DNA of 64,000 nucleotides from Ideonella benzenivorans (GCF_020387415.1 NZ_JAGWCB010000010.1:434001-498000), one strand, 5' to 3'. Positions 39,282-51,103 are shown, counted from the stretch's first letter. Program-made: numbers and translations. The notes: generated from the letters alone by a model not told the origin.

Positions 39282-40112
39282 ATGCCGCCCAAGTCCTCCC
39301 CTCCACCCGCGGCCGCCGCCCCCCAGACCGCCGACGCGCCAGTGCGTCGCGCCGACCCGCTGTTCAACCAGTCGCTGGAAAAGGGGTTGGAGGTGCTGCG
39401 CGCCTTTGACGCCGCCCACCGCACCCTGACCCTGTCGGAGCTGGCCGAACTGACCCAAATGAGCAAGGCCTCGGCCCAGCGCACGGTGCACACGCTGCAG
39501 GTGCTGGGCTACGTCGGCAAGCACCCGCAGACGCGGCGCTTTCAGCTGCTGCCCAAGGTCATTGAGCTGGGCTTCAACTACCTGGCGGCGCACCCGCTGA
39601 TCCGCGCCGCCCACCCCTACCTGTCCCAGCTCGCCAATGCCAGCGGCGAGACCGCCAGCCTCACCGAGGCGGTGGGCACCGACATGGTCTATGTGGCGCA
39701 GCTGCTCACGCCCAAGTTCATCCCCGTGCTGACCCCCGTGGGCATGCGCGTGCCGATGTACTGCACCAGCACCGGCCGGGCCTGGCTGAGCTGCCTGAGC
39801 GATGCCGAGGCGCGCGCGCTGCTGGAAGCCACCCCCCGCCCGGCCCGCACCGCGGCCACGCTGACCTCGGTGGACGACATCATGGCCAAGGTGGCGGAAT
39901 GCCGGCGGGTGGGCTACGCCACCAACTGCGAAGAGCTGTTCCTGGGCGACATGGGCATTGGCGCCCCGGTGGTGGACAGCCGCGGCCGGCCGGTGGCCAC
40001 GGTGCACCTCGCCCCGCCCACCAGCCGCTGGACGCTGGAAGACGCCCAGCGCAAGCTGGGTCCGATGGTGATCGAGTGCGCCCGCGCCGTGTCGCAGGCG
40101 ATGACGCACTGA
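39282..40112 (+). CDS. IclR-family transcriptional regulator
   Basis: A 276-residue regulator: a Pro/Ala-rich N-terminal tail (1-25), a winged helix-turn-helix ([43 protein letters not shown] cut as the usual IclR pattern, about 30-75), and a C-terminal ligand domain ending with [20 protein letters not shown]. The ATG at 39282 follows an upstream AT-rich promoter-like stretch. It converges on the HyuC/AllC-like gene at 40123. E. coli AllR, the allantoin regulator, is also IclR-type, which fits the ureide context, but the ligand here is unknown. Confidence 0.88.
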   Translation: MPPKSSPPPAAAAPQTADAPVRRADPLFNQSLEKGLEVLRAFDAAHRTLTLSELAELTQMSKASAQRTVHTLQVLGYVGKHPQTRRFQLLPKVIELGFNYLAAHPLIRAAHPYLSQLANASGETASLTEAVGTDMVYVAQLLTPKFIPVLTPVGMRVPMYCTSTGRAWLSCLSDAEARALLEATPRPARTAATLTSVDDIMAKVAECRRVGYATNCEELFLGDMGIGAPVVDSRGRPVATVHLAPPTSRWTLEDAQRKLGPMVIECARAVSQAMTH

Positions 40113-40122
40113 ACAAGACGCG

Positions 40123-41379
40123 TCAGTCGGCGCGGCCGGCGCGCTCCAGCATGGCCAGCAGCAGCACATTGGCGCCGGCGGCCAGGTGCTCCGGCTGGGC
40201 GTCTTCGATCTCGTTGTGGCTGATGCCATCCTTGCAGGGCACGAAGATCATGCCGGTGGGCGCCAACGCGCTCAGGTAGACCGCGTCGTGGCCCGCACCA
40301 CTGACCACGTCCATGTGCGGCAGGCCCAACTGCTCGGCCGCGTGGCGCACGCTGGCCACGCAGTCGGGGTGGAACTGCGCCGGCTCGAACTTGCAGACCT
40401 GCTCGATCGCCACGCGGCACTGGCCATCCCGGGCCAGCGCCGCAAAGCCCTCATGCATCGCCGCATCCATCCGGTCCAGCCCGTCCTGCGCCAGGTGGCG
40501 GAAGTCGACCGAGAAGCGCACCTCGCCCGGGATGACGTTGCGTGAGTTGGGGATCACCTGCGCGAAGCCCACCGTGCCCCGGCCGTGCGGCGCCTCGTCC
40601 TTGGCGATGCGGTTGACCAGGTCGATCATGCGGGCCGCGGCCAGCAGCGCGTCATGGCGCAGCTCCATCGGGGTCGGGCCGGCGTGGGCGTCCTGCCCGG
40701 TCACCACCACGTCGTACCACTGCTGGCCCAGCGCGCCGGCCACCACGCCGATGGGCAGGCCCTTGGCTTCCAGGATCGGGCCCTGCTCGATGTGGGCCTC
40801 GAAATAGGCCCCGAACATGCCGCCCGGCACCTGGCCGGCCGGCACCTGGCCGCGGTAGCCGATGCGCGCCAGCTCGTCGCCCACGCTCAGGCCGTCGATG
40901 TCGCGCTGGGCCCGCACAAAGTCGGGCGTGAAGACACCCGTGAAGGCGCCGGAGCCCATCATCACCGGCGTGAAGCGGGAGCCTTCCTCGTTCATCCAGA
41001 ACGCGACCTCGATCGGCGCCCGGGTGCGGATGCCGCGGTCGTTCAGAGTGCGCACCACCTCCAGGCCGGCCATCACGCCGAAGTTGCCGTCGAACTTGCC
41101 CCCCGAGGGCTGGGTGTCGATGTGGCTGCCGGTGGCCACGGCGCGGGCTGCGGCATCCGTCCCGGCGCGGCGGCCGAAGACATTGCCCACCTCGTCGATG
41201 CGCACCTCCAGGCCAGCCTCGCGGAACCAGCCGACCACCCGGTCCCGCCCCTGGCGGTCTTCGTCCGTCAGGGCCAGCCGGCGCACACCACCTTTGGGCG
41301 TTGCACCAACCTGGGCCAGATCCATCAGCGATTGCCACAGGCGGGCTGCATTGATTCGGGGCATTTCAAGGGTCGTCAT
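40123..41379 (-). CDS. Second HyuC/AllC-type amidohydrolase (ureidopropionase or allantoate type)
   Basis: A 418-residue M20-like enzyme closely similar to pydC at 29501, with the same motifs: [47 protein letters not shown] and [10 protein letters not shown]. It could act on N-carbamoyl amino acids or on allantoate. It is divergent from an ABC importer operon ending in an amidase and followed by allA, and it is convergent with an IclR regulator. That context favours a ureide role, whereas the high similarity to PydC favours carbamoyl-beta-amino acids. Confidence 0.85.
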   Translation of the reverse strand: MTTLEMPRINAARLWQSLMDLAQVGATPKGGVRRLALTDEDRQGRDRVVGWFREAGLEVRIDEVGNVFGRRAGTDAAARAVATGSHIDTQPSGGKFDGNFGVMAGLEVVRTLNDRGIRTRAPIEVAFWMNEEGSRFTPVMMGSGAFTGVFTPDFVRAQRDIDGLSVGDELARIGYRGQVPAGQVPGGMFGAYFEAHIEQGPILEAKGLPIGVVAGALGQQWYDVVVTGQDAHAGPTPMELRHDALLAAARMIDLVNRIAKDEAPHGRGTVGFAQVIPNSRNVIPGEVRFSVDFRHLAQDGLDRMDAAMHEGFAALARDGQCRVAIEQVCKFEPAQFHPDCVASVRHAAEQLGLPHMDVVSGAGHDAVYLSALAPTGMIFVPCKDGISHNEIEDAQPEHLAAGANVLLLAMLERAGRAD

Positions 41380-41476
41380 GGCGATTCATCCGGTCAGGTA
41401 ACAAGATCACGGTGATGCTGCAATTCCCGGACCAACATATCTCTATCCTCTATAGACAACGCGGCAATCACATCTT

Positions 41477-41499
41477 ATGAATCGTTTATCGATATTCAT
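41477..41499. promoter_or_regulatory. Inverted repeat in the divergent promoter region
   Basis: ATGAAT (41477-41482) and ATTCAT (41494-41499) form 6-bp arms with 11 bp between, 10 bp upstream of the sigma-54 box at 41509. It is a candidate binding site for the IclR-type regulator or a sigma-54 enhancer protein; only symmetry and position support this. Confidence 0.35.
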
Positions 41500-41508
41500 G
41501 TGGTTCAC

Positions 41509-41524
41509 TGGCATACGGTTTGCT
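41509..41524 (+). promoter_or_regulatory. Predicted sigma-54 promoter of the oligopeptide-type ABC operon
   Basis: TGGCATACGGTTTGCT has GG (41510-41511) and GC (41522-41523) with exactly 10 bp between and a perfect TTGCT -12 box. The predicted start is near 41535, 33 bp before the binding-protein ATG at 41568. The -24 box differs from TGGCACG in two bases. Confidence 0.65.
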
Positions 41525-41567
41525 TCAAGCCATTCCATCCTTCCACCCCTCGACGAGGTACCCAGTG

Positions 41568-43241
41568 ATGTCCTTGACCCCGCGTTTCCCGTCTTCCCGC
41601 CAGGCCGTGTTGAGCCTGGCCCTGGTCGCCGCCTTTGGCGCCCTGGGCAGCACCAGCGCCCTGGCACAGGAAAAGGTGCTGCGCATCGCCATGACCGCCG
41701 GTGACATTCCCCGCACCTCCGGCCAGCCGGACCAAGGCTTCGAGGGCAACCGCTTCACCGGCATCCCGATGTACGACGGCCTGACCCAGTGGGACCTGAG
41801 CTCGGCGAGCAAGCCCAGCGTGGTGATCCCCGATCTGGCGCTGTCCTGGGCGGTGGACCCGAAGGACCACACCAAGTGGGTGTTCAAGCTGCGTCCGGGC
41901 GTGAAATTCCACGACGGCTCGGCCTTCAATGCCGACGCCGTGGTGTGGAACGTGCACAAGGTGCTCGACAAGAGCGCGCCGCAGTACGACCCGGCCCAGG
42001 TGGGCGTGACCGCCTCGCGCATGCCCACGCTGCGCAGCGCCCGCAAGATCGACGACCTGACCGTCGAGCTGACCACCAGCGAGCCCGATTCCTTCTTGCC
42101 GATCAACCTGACCAACCTGTTCATGGCCTCGCCGGCCGCCTGGCAGAAGAAGTACGACGCCGTGCCCGCCAGCGTGACCGACCACGCCGAGCGCGGCAAG
42201 CAAGCCTGGACCGCCTTTGCCGCCAGCCCCTCGGGCACCGGCCCGTTCAAGGCGTCCAAGTTCGTGCCGCGCGAACGCCTGGAGATGGTCAAGAACCCCG
42301 AGTACTGGGATGCCAAGCGCCGCCCGAAGATCGACCGCGTGGTGCTGCTGCCGCTGCCCGAGGCCAACTCGCGCACCGCCGCGCTGATGTCCGGCCAGGT
42401 GGACTGGATCGAGGCCCCGGCCCCCGACGCGCTGGCCACGCTCAAGCAGCGCGGCTTCAAGGTCTACGCCAACCTGCAACCGCACATCTGGCCGTGGCAG
42501 TTCTCCTTCCTGCCGGGCTCGCCCTGGAATGACGTGCGCGTGCGCCACGCCGCCAATCTGTGCGTGAACCGCACCGCGATGAAACAGCTGCTGGGCGGCA
42601 TGATGGCCGAGGCCACCGGCATCGTGGAGCCGGGCCACCCCTGGCGCGGCTCGCCGAAGTTCCAGATCAAGTACGACGTGCCGGCCGCCCAGGCGCTGAT
42701 GAAGCAGGCCGGCTACGGCCCCAACAAGCACCTGAAGGTCAAGGTGCAGACCTCGGCCTCGGGTTCGGGCCAGATGCTGCCGCTGCCGATGAACGAGGTG
42801 ATCCAGCAGAACCTCAAGAGCTGCTACATCGACGTGGACTTCGACGTGGTCGAGTGGAACACGCTGTTCTCCGGCTGGCGTCTGGGTGCCAAGGACCCGG
42901 GGGCCCACGGTGCCAACGCCACCAACGTGACGGCTGCGACGATGGACCCGTTCTTCGCGATGGTCCGCTTTGTCAGCACCAAGGCCTTCCCGCCGGTGTC
43001 GAACAACTGGGGCTACTTCAGCGACCCGAAGGTGGATGCCATCGTCGCCAAGGCCCGCACCAGCTTTGATGACAAAAAGCGCGACGCCGCCCTGGCCGAG
43101 CTGCACACCCAGATCGTGGACCAGGCCCCGTTCCTGTTCGTGGCCCACGACGTCGGCCCGCGTGCCATGTCGGCCAAGGTCGGCAACGTGGTGCAGCCGC
43201 AGAGCTGGTTCATCGACATCGCCACGATGACCGTGAAGTGA
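41568..43241 (+). CDS. Family 5 ABC substrate-binding protein (DppA/OppA type)
   Basis: A 557-residue periplasmic binding protein with a signal peptide ending near ALAQE (residue 30-34) and the family 5 pattern: YDGLTQWD, WVFKLRPGVKFHDGSAFNADAVVWN, GTGPFKASKF, and NPEYWD. Such proteins bind oligopeptides, opines or related compounds. The operon context (amidase, allA and amidohydrolase nearby) suggests a nitrogen-rich small molecule rather than peptides. The ATG at 41568 follows a CGAGG ribosome site. Confidence 0.88.
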   Translation: MSLTPRFPSSRQAVLSLALVAAFGALGSTSALAQEKVLRIAMTAGDIPRTSGQPDQGFEGNRFTGIPMYDGLTQWDLSSASKPSVVIPDLALSWAVDPKDHTKWVFKLRPGVKFHDGSAFNADAVVWNVHKVLDKSAPQYDPAQVGVTASRMPTLRSARKIDDLTVELTTSEPDSFLPINLTNLFMASPAAWQKKYDAVPASVTDHAERGKQAWTAFAASPSGTGPFKASKFVPRERLEMVKNPEYWDAKRRPKIDRVVLLPLPEANSRTAALMSGQVDWIEAPAPDALATLKQRGFKVYANLQPHIWPWQFSFLPGSPWNDVRVRHAANLCVNRTAMKQLLGGMMAEATGIVEPGHPWRGSPKFQIKYDVPAAQALMKQAGYGPNKHLKVKVQTSASGSGQMLPLPMNEVIQQNLKSCYIDVDFDVVEWNTLFSGWRLGAKDPGAHGANATNVTAATMDPFFAMVRFVSTKAFPPVSNNWGYFSDPKVDAIVAKARTSFDDKKRDAALAELHTQIVDQAPFLFVAHDVGPRAMSAKVGNVVQPQSWFIDIATMTVK

Positions 43242-43303
43242 TGGTCGCGGGCGCCCGCCTCGCGCGGGCGTCCGCATTTCCTTCCTTGCCCACGCCGCCG
43301 CCC

Positions 43304-44257
43304 ATGCTTGCCTACCTGCTCCGCCGCATCCTCTACACCTTGCCCATCCTGCTGGGCGTGGCCCTGGTGTGCTTCGCCCTGGTGCACATCGCCCCCGGCG
43401 ATCCGCTGGTCTCCGTGCTGCCGGCCGACGCCTCGGCCGAGCTGCAGGCGCAGCTGCGCACGCTCTACGGTTTCGACCGACCGCTGCCCGAGCAGTTCGG
43501 CCGCTGGATCTGGCGCGCGCTGCACGGCGACCTGGGCATGTCCATCGCCACCAGCCGCCCGGCCACCTCCGAAGTGATGACGGCCGTCGTCAACACCCTG
43601 CGCCTGGCTCTGGTCGCCACCGTGATCGGCTTCGTGCTGGGCAGCCTGTTCGGCTTCGTGGCCGGCTACTTCCGCAACTCCTGGCTGGACCGGATCGCCT
43701 CGGGCATCTCGGTGCTGGGCGTGTCGGTGCCGCACTACTGGCTGGGCATGGTGATGGTGATCATCTTCTCGTCGCTGCTGATGTGGCTACCCGCCACCGG
43801 CGCCGGCCCCGGCGGCTCCGAGGACTGGGCCTGGAACTGGGAGCATGTGCAGTTCATGATCCTGCCGGCCATCACGATGTCGGTGATCCCGATGGGCATC
43901 ATCGCCCGCACCGTGCGCGCCCTGGTGGCCGAGCTCCTGGACCAGGAGTTCATCACCGGCCTGCGCGCCAAAGGCCTGTCGCATGTGGGCGTGTTCCGCC
44001 ACGTGCTGAAGAACGCCGCCCCCACCGCGCTGGCCGTGATGGGCCTGCAGCTGGGCTATCTGCTGGGCGGCTCGATCCTGATCGAAACCGTCTTCTCCTG
44101 GCCGGGCACCGGCTTCCTGCTGAACCAGGCCATCTTCCAGCGCGACCTGCCGCTGCTGCAGGGCAGCATCCTGGTGCTGGCCCTGTTCTTCGTGCTGCTG
44201 AACCTGCTGGTCGACATGGTGCAGACCCTGCTCGATCCGCGCATCGCCCGCCAGTGA
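43304..44257 (+). CDS. ABC permease, DppB/OppB type
   Basis: A 317-residue membrane subunit with about six helices. The DppB pattern is visible: MLAYLLRRILYTLPILLGVALVCFALVHIAPGDPL at the N-terminus and the EAA loop ITGLRAKGLSHVGVFRHVLKNAAPTALAVMG. The frame is open 22 codons upstream, but the ATG at 43304 is the family start. It pairs with the next gene to form the membrane channel. Confidence 0.93.
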   Translation: MLAYLLRRILYTLPILLGVALVCFALVHIAPGDPLVSVLPADASAELQAQLRTLYGFDRPLPEQFGRWIWRALHGDLGMSIATSRPATSEVMTAVVNTLRLALVATVIGFVLGSLFGFVAGYFRNSWLDRIASGISVLGVSVPHYWLGMVMVIIFSSLLMWLPATGAGPGGSEDWAWNWEHVQFMILPAITMSVIPMGIIARTVRALVAELLDQEFITGLRAKGLSHVGVFRHVLKNAAPTALAVMGLQLGYLLGGSILIETVFSWPGTGFLLNQAIFQRDLPLLQGSILVLALFFVLLNLLVDMVQTLLDPRIARQ

Positions 44258-44279
44258 ACACGCCCGTGAGGACACCGAC

Positions 44280-45170
44280 ATGAACACCCTTGCCTCTCCT
44301 TCCGTGGCCGTGGAGCCCGCCCCGCCGCGCAGCCGCGGTTACTGGGCCGCCGTGTTCGGCCGCTTCGTGCGCGACCCGGTGGCCATGGGCGCCGGCGTGG
44401 TGCTGCTGCTCCTGCTGATGATGGCCCTCTTCGGCCCGCACCTGGCGCCGGCCGACCCCTATGCCAGCTCGATGTTCAAGCGCCTGCAGCCCATCGGCTC
44501 GCCGGACTACCCGCTGGGCAGCGACGAGCTGGGCCGTGACCTGCTCTCGCGCCTGATCGTCGGCGCCCGGCTGTCGCTGTTCATCGGCATCACGCCGGTG
44601 CTGCTGGCCTTCGTCATCGGCACGGGCATCGGCGTGCTGGCCGGCTATGCCGGCGGCGTGACCAACACGGTCATCATGCGCACGATCGACGTGTTCTACG
44701 CCTTCCCCTCGGTGCTGCTGGCCATCGCGCTGTCGGGCGCGCTGGGTGCGGGCATCTTCAACTCGCTGGTCTCGCTGACCATCGTCTTCGTGCCGCAGAT
44801 CGCCCGCGTGGCCGAAAGCGTCACCGCCCAGGCCCGCAACCGGGACTATGTGGAGGCCGCCCGCGCCACCGGCGCCAGCGCCTTCACCATCGTGCGGGTG
44901 CATGTGCTGGGCAATGTGCTGGGCCCCATCTTCGTCTTCGCCACCAGCCTGATCGCGGTGTCGATGATCCTGGCCTCGGGCCTGTCCTTCCTGGGCCTGG
45001 GCGTGAAGCCGCCCGAGCCCGAGTGGGGCCTGATGCTCAACACCCTGCGCACGGCCATCTACACCCAGCCGCTGGTGGCGGCGCTGCCGGGCGCGATGAT
45101 CTTCATCACTTCGATCTCCTTCAACCTGCTGTCGGACGGCCTGCGTTCGGCCATGGACCACAAGGGCTGA
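44280..45170 (+). CDS. ABC permease, DppC/OppC type
   Basis: A 296-residue membrane subunit with the DppC-type layout: N-terminal helix, then the HPLGSDELGRDLLSRLIVGARLSL-like segment (here YPLGSDELGRDLLSRLI), and the EAA loop YVEAARATGASAFTIVRVHVLGN. It lies 22 bp after the DppB-type gene and 4 bp before the next ATPase gene, in the same operon. Confidence 0.93.
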   Translation: MNTLASPSVAVEPAPPRSRGYWAAVFGRFVRDPVAMGAGVVLLLLLMMALFGPHLAPADPYASSMFKRLQPIGSPDYPLGSDELGRDLLSRLIVGARLSLFIGITPVLLAFVIGTGIGVLAGYAGGVTNTVIMRTIDVFYAFPSVLLAIALSGALGAGIFNSLVSLTIVFVPQIARVAESVTAQARNRDYVEAARATGASAFTIVRVHVLGNVLGPIFVFATSLIAVSMILASGLSFLGLGVKPPEPEWGLMLNTLRTAIYTQPLVAALPGAMIFITSISFNLLSDGLRSAMDHKG

Positions 45171-45174
45171 CACC

Positions 45175-46209
<1,035 letters not shown>

Positions 46210-46219
46210 GGAGACCCCG

Positions 46220-47230
46220 ATGAGCACCCCCGCCCCTTCCTCGGCCGAACCCCTGGTGGACGTGCGCGACCTGCGCGTCACCTTCACCGGCGGCCGCCGG
46301 CCCGCCCAGGTCGTCAACGGCGTCACGCTGCAGATCCCGCGTGGCCAGTCGGTCGCGCTGATCGGCGAATCCGGCTCCGGCAAGAGCGTCACGCTGCGCA
46401 CGCTGCTGCGCCTGCACCCCGAGCGCCGCACCCGCATGGAAGGCCAGGTCCACGTCGGCGGCCGGGACATCCTGGCCATGAAGGAAAAGGAACTCTGCGC
46501 CTACCGCGGCAAAGTCACCTCGATGATCTTCCAGGAGCCACTGCTGGCCCTGGACCCGGTGTACCCGGTGGGCGCGCAGATCACCGAATCCCTGCGCCGC
46601 CACGAAGGCCTGAGCGCCGCCGCCGCCGAGGCCCGCGCGTTGGCGCTGTTCGAGCGGGTGCGCATCCCCAGCCCGGCGCAGCGGCTCAAGGCCTACCCGC
46701 ACGAGATGTCCGGTGGCATGCGCCAGCGGGCCATGATCGCGCTGGCCCTGGCCTGCAACCCGCAGGTGCTGCTGGCCGACGAGCCCACCACCGCGCTGGA
46801 CGCCACGGTGCAGATCCAGATCCTGCTGCTGCTGCGCGAACTGCAACGCGACCTGGGCCTGACCATCCTCTTCGTCACCCACGACATCGGCGCCGCCATC
46901 GAGGTGGCCGACCGCATCGCGGTGATGTATGCCGGCCGCATCGTCGAGGAAGGCACGGCCCGCGAGCTGATCCACGCCCCGCGCCACCCCTACACCCGCG
47001 CCCTGCTGATGAGCCGGGCCCACGGCGCGATGGAACGCGGCGCGCCGCTGCAGACCCTGGCCGGCTCGCCGCCGGACCTGACCGCCCTGCCGCCCGGCTG
47101 CGCCTTTGCCGCCCGCTGCCCGCTGGCCGATGCCGGCTGCCGCGCCAGCGTGCCCGAGGCGGTCGAGCTCTCCCCCGGCCATGTCGTGCGCTGCCTGCGC
47201 CTGGCCGAAACCGCCACCCCGGTGGCCTGA
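46220..47230 (+). CDS. ABC ATPase, DppD/OppD type
   Basis: A 336-residue ATPase with Walker [17 protein letters not shown]-loop [15 protein letters not shown], signature [15 protein letters not shown], Walker [13 protein letters not shown] and H-loop VTHDIGAA. The C-terminal oligopeptide extension ([15 protein letters not shown]) is present. It follows the F-type gene after 10 bp; in most Dpp operons the D gene comes first, so this order is swapped. Confidence 0.92.
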   Translation: MSTPAPSSAEPLVDVRDLRVTFTGGRRPAQVVNGVTLQIPRGQSVALIGESGSGKSVTLRTLLRLHPERRTRMEGQVHVGGRDILAMKEKELCAYRGKVTSMIFQEPLLALDPVYPVGAQITESLRRHEGLSAAAAEARALALFERVRIPSPAQRLKAYPHEMSGGMRQRAMIALALACNPQVLLADEPTTALDATVQIQILLLLRELQRDLGLTILFVTHDIGAAIEVADRIAVMYAGRIVEEGTARELIHAPRHPYTRALLMSRAHGAMERGAPLQTLAGSPPDLTALPPGCAFAARCPLADAGCRASVPEAVELSPGHVVRCLRLAETATPVA

Positions 47231-47247
47231 CCGAACCGCACCCCACC

Positions 47248-48432
47248 ATGCCCCTGCACGATCCTTCCCACGGCTTTCTGCCCTATCCCGAGGCCCCCGT
47301 CCCCCACGCCGGCACCGGCCCGTTGATCGGCCTGTCCTTTGGCGTGAAGGACCTGTTCGATGTGGCCGGCTACCCCACCGGCGGCGGCAACCCCTTCGTG
47401 CTGGCCGCTTCGGGCATCAAGACCCGCACGGCCCCCACCGTGCAGAAGCTGCTGGACGCCGGTGCCCGCATGGCGGGCAAGACGGTGACCGACGAGCTGG
47501 CCTTCTCGATGAACGGCAACAACGCCCACTTCGGCGCGCCCGTCAACGGCGCGGCGCCGGAGCGCATCAGCGGCGGCTCGTCCTCCGGCTCGGCCGCCGC
47601 CGTGTCCTGGGGCCTGTGCGACTTCGCCCTGGGCACCGACACCGGCGGCTCGGTGCGCGCGCCGTCCAGCCACTGCGCGCTCTATGGCCTGCGGCCCACG
47701 CACGGCCGGGTCAGCCTGCAAAACGCCCTCGACCTGGCCCCCAGCCTGGACACCTGCGGCTGGTTCGCCCGCGAGGTGCAGACCTTCGCCCGCGTGGCCG
47801 ATGTGCTGCTGGACGCCGACCCCGCGCCGCTGCCTGCCAGCGTGCGCCTGCTGCGCCCGACCGACATCTGGGCCCTGGTGGAGCCGGCCGTGGTCGACGC
47901 CCTGGCCCCCGCCGTGGCGCGGGTCGAAGCCACCCTGGGCGCGGCCCAGCCCACCACGGCCGTGCTGGACTCGCTGAACACGATGTACTGGGCCTTCCGC
48001 TACGTGCAGGGCCGCGAGGCCTGGCTGGTGGACGGCCCGCTGATCGAGCGCTATGCACCGCCGCTGGGCCCGGGCGTGGCCGAGCGCTTCGCCTGGTCCA
48101 AGCAGGTCACCGATGCGCAGGTCACCGAAGCCCGCGCCTTCCGCGCCCGCTTCCGCGCCCATCTGGCCGCGCTGCTGGGCACGGACGGCGTGCTGGTGCT
48201 GCCGACCATGCCGGACATCGCGCCGCTGCGCAGCACGTCCGAGGCCGATCTGGAAACCTACCGCAACCGCGCCACGCAGATGCTGTGCATGGCAGGCCTG
48301 GCCGGCTTCCCGCAGCTGTCAATGCCGCTGGGCCGGCGTGAGGGGGCGCCGCTGGGGGTGTCCTTGCTGGGCCCGGCCGGCAGCGACCGCAGCCTGATCG
48401 CCCTGGCCGAGCGCATCGCCGCGGCGGCCTAA
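47248..48432 (+). CDS. Amidase-signature hydrolase
   Basis: A 394-residue member of the amidase signature family. The catalytic triad is visible: lysine in GLSFGVKDLFD, cis-serine in GGSSSGSAAAVSWG and the nucleophile serine in GTDTGGSVRAPSS. The family includes allophanate and biuret hydrolases and general amidases; the substrate cannot be fixed. As last gene of the ABC operon (18 bp after the ATPase) it probably acts on the imported compound. Its stop overlaps that of the converging allA gene by four bases. Confidence 0.88.
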   Translation: MPLHDPSHGFLPYPEAPVPHAGTGPLIGLSFGVKDLFDVAGYPTGGGNPFVLAASGIKTRTAPTVQKLLDAGARMAGKTVTDELAFSMNGNNAHFGAPVNGAAPERISGGSSSGSAAAVSWGLCDFALGTDTGGSVRAPSSHCALYGLRPTHGRVSLQNALDLAPSLDTCGWFAREVQTFARVADVLLDADPAPLPASVRLLRPTDIWALVEPAVVDALAPAVARVEATLGAAQPTTAVLDSLNTMYWAFRYVQGREAWLVDGPLIERYAPPLGPGVAERFAWSKQVTDAQVTEARAFRARFRAHLAALLGTDGVLVLPTMPDIAPLRSTSEADLETYRNRATQMLCMAGLAGFPQLSMPLGRREGAPLGVSLLGPAGSDRSLIALAERIAAAA

Positions 48433-48923
48433 GCCAGCCGGAGCTCGACAGGCCCGTCCAGGGCCTGTTCCTCGCAGTCCACCGCGGCCGCGCGGCGCTC
48501 GATCACGACGAAGTCCCCTTCGTCGATGGCCAGCAGTGCGTGGTGCCAGGTGCCCGGGGCCAGCACAAAGCCCTGGTCGCCCCGCACCGCAAAGGCCCGC
48601 AAGGCGTCGGCAGACAGGGGCTGCCCCGCGGGCGCCACCACGATCACGCAGCGCGCGCCGGCCAAGGGCACAAAGGTCTGAGAGCCCAGGCGATGGCGCT
48701 CCAGTTCACCCAGCCGCAGTGGAAAAGCCCGGGCTTGCGCGTGGAACAGCGCCAGCATCGGGCAGCCGCCCTCGGCCTGCAGGTCCACGTCGGCCAGCAG
48801 GTCATGGCGGCGGGAGGTGCCGCCGTTGATGGCGCGCCCGCCCTGGCCGGCGGGCCGCTCGATCACCGTGCCGAACGGCGCGAAACCTGCGGCCGTCAAC
48901 GGCACCGGCAGCAGTCGGCGCAT
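48429..48923 (-). CDS. allA: Ureidoglycolate lyase
   Basis: AllA splits ureidoglycolate to glyoxylate and urea, the last step of allantoin use. The 164-residue protein matches the family in size and pattern: PLTAAGFAPFGTVIERP, AINGGTSRRH, ELERHRLGSQTFVPL and APGTWHHALLAI. It begins 11 bp after gltL on the minus strand, so it could be read with the glt operon, and it ends tail to tail with the amidase gene. The ATG at 48923 is chosen; the frame is open further upstream inside gltL. Confidence 0.85.
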   Translation of the reverse strand: MRRLLPVPLTAAGFAPFGTVIERPAGQGGRAINGGTSRRHDLLADVDLQAEGGCPMLALFHAQARAFPLRLGELERHRLGSQTFVPLAGARCVIVVAPAGQPLSADALRAFAVRGDQGFVLAPGTWHHALLAIDEGDFVVIERRAAAVDCEEQALDGPVELRLA

Positions 48924-48933
48924 GACGCGCCGA

Positions 48934-49668
<735 letters not shown>

Positions 49669-49692
49669 GGCATTGACGCGGGTGGGTGATGC

Positions 49693-50361
49693 TTAGCGAA
49701 CGATCGCAATCTTCTTCTGCAATTGCCGGACCAGCATGGACAGACTGAAGCAGATGGCGAAATAAACGACGGCGGCGAGCAGATAGGTCTCGACCGGCCG
49801 GTTGAAGTTCTTGCCGGCCACCTCGAAGCCCTTGAGCAGGTCGTAGGCGCCGATGGCGTAGACCAGCGAGGTGTCCTGGAACAGCACGATGGTCTGCGTC
49901 AGCAGCACCGGCAGCATGTTGCGGAAGGCCTGCGGCAGGATCACCAGCTGCATGGTCTGCCGGTAGGTCATGCCCAGCGCATAGCCGGCATACCCCTGCC
50001 CCTTGGCCACGCTCTGGATGCCGGCCCGCATGATCTCGGAATAGTAGGCGGCCTCAAACACGGTGAAGGTCAGCACCGCGGAGAGCTCGGCCCCCATGGC
50101 TTCGCCGGTCAGCAGCGGGATCAGCAGGAACACCCACAGGATCACCATCACCAGCGGCACCGAGCGCAGCGTGTTGACGTAGAACGAGGCGGGCCCGACC
50201 AGCCAGGGCTTGCCCGACAGGCGCATCAGCGCCAGCAGCGTGCCGATGGCGATGCCGCCCAGCATGGCCACCAGGGTCAGCTGGATCGAAAAGAAGAAGC
50301 CCTTGGCGACGAAGTCCGACAGGACCTGCCAGGAGACGAAGGAGAAGTCGAGGTTCAGCAT
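49693..50361 (-). CDS. gltK: Glutamate/aspartate ABC importer permease GltK
   Basis: A 222-residue membrane protein of the polar amino acid permease type: an N-terminal MLNLDFSFVSWQVLSDFVAKGFFFSIQLTLVAM pattern (cut short here), RSVPLVMVILWVFLLIP, and the EAA-type loop GYAGYALGMTYRQTMQLVILPQAFRNMLP. The ATG at 50361 is one base from the gltJ stop. An open frame 24 codons upstream is inside gltJ and is not used. Confidence 0.93.
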   Translation of the reverse strand: MLNLDFSFVSWQVLSDFVAKGFFFSIQLTLVAMLGGIAIGTLLALMRLSGKPWLVGPASFYVNTLRSVPLVMVILWVFLLIPLLTGEAMGAELSAVLTFTVFEAAYYSEIMRAGIQSVAKGQGYAGYALGMTYRQTMQLVILPQAFRNMLPVLLTQTIVLFQDTSLVYAIGAYDLLKGFEVAGKNFNRPVETYLLAAVVYFAICFSLSMLVRQLQKKIAIVR

Positions 50362-50362
50362 C

Positions 50363-51103
50363 TCAGTGCGCCCCCACCATGCCCGGCACGCGCAGCTTCT
50401 TCTCAATGACGAGCGCGACACGGTTGATGGCAAACGCCGACACGAAGTACAGCGCCGTCACCGCCAGGTAGATCTCGACGCCGCGCGAGGTCTCTTCCTG
50501 CGCCTGCATCGCGAACTGGGTCAGCTCGGCAATGCTGACGGCAAAGGCCACCGAGGAGTTCTTGATGATGTTCATCGACTCGCTGGTGAGCGGCGGAATG
50601 ACGATGCGCATGGCCATCGGCAGCAGCACATAGCGGTAGGTCTGCGGCAGCGTCAGCCCCATGGCCAGGCCGGCGTAGCGCTGGCCCTTGGGCAGGCTTT
50701 GGATGCCGGCCTTCACCTGCTCGGCCACCCGGGCCGAGGTGAAGAAGCCCAGGCCCAGCACCACCAGCATGAAGGGCGGCACGTCCCTCAGCGGCGGCAC
50801 CAGCGAGGGCACCACGTGGTACCAGAGGAAGATCTGGACCAGCAGCGGAATGTTGCGGAAGAGCTCCGTCCAGGCATTGCCCAGGGCCACCAGGCCCTTG
50901 TTCGGCACCGTGCGCAGGATGCCCATCAGGGCCCCCACCACCAGCGCCACGACCAGGGCCAGCAGCGACACGCTCAGTGTCCAACCCCAGGCCGACATCA
51001 GCCAGTCCAGATAGGTGATGTCTCCCCCGCTGCCGAAGCAGCGCGGCATCACCTCGCCATCGATGGTGTTGCGGCAGAAGACCTGCCAATCCCAATTGCC
51101 CAA
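50363..51103 (-). CDS. gltJ: Glutamate/aspartate ABC importer permease GltJ
   Basis: A 246-residue permease that aligns with E. coli GltJ: DITYLDWLMSAWGWTLSVSL, GILRTVPNKGLVALGNAWTELFRNIPLLVQ, GLFTSARV-type segment, and AGLAMGLTLPQTYRYVLLPMAMRIVIPP. The start is a TTG at 51103 with a GGGAG ribosome site about nine bases upstream; no ATG fits the family N-terminus. Confidence 0.93.
   Translation of the reverse strand: MGNWDWQVFCRNTIDGEVMPRCFGSGGDITYLDWLMSAWGWTLSVSLLALVVALVVGALMGILRTVPNKGLVALGNAWTELFRNIPLLVQIFLWYHVVPSLVPPLRDVPPFMLVVLGLGFFTSARVAEQVKAGIQSLPKGQRYAGLAMGLTLPQTYRYVLLPMAMRIVIPPLTSESMNIIKNSSVAFAVSIAELTQFAMQAQEETSRGVEIYLAVTALYFVSAFAINRVALVIEKKLRVPGMVGAH

Noticed and set aside
39260-41440. 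CCAACATAT present both before the IclR gene (39260) and before the amidohydrolase gene (41432)
   Set aside because: A nine-base match without symmetry or conserved spacing is too weak to call an IclR operator.
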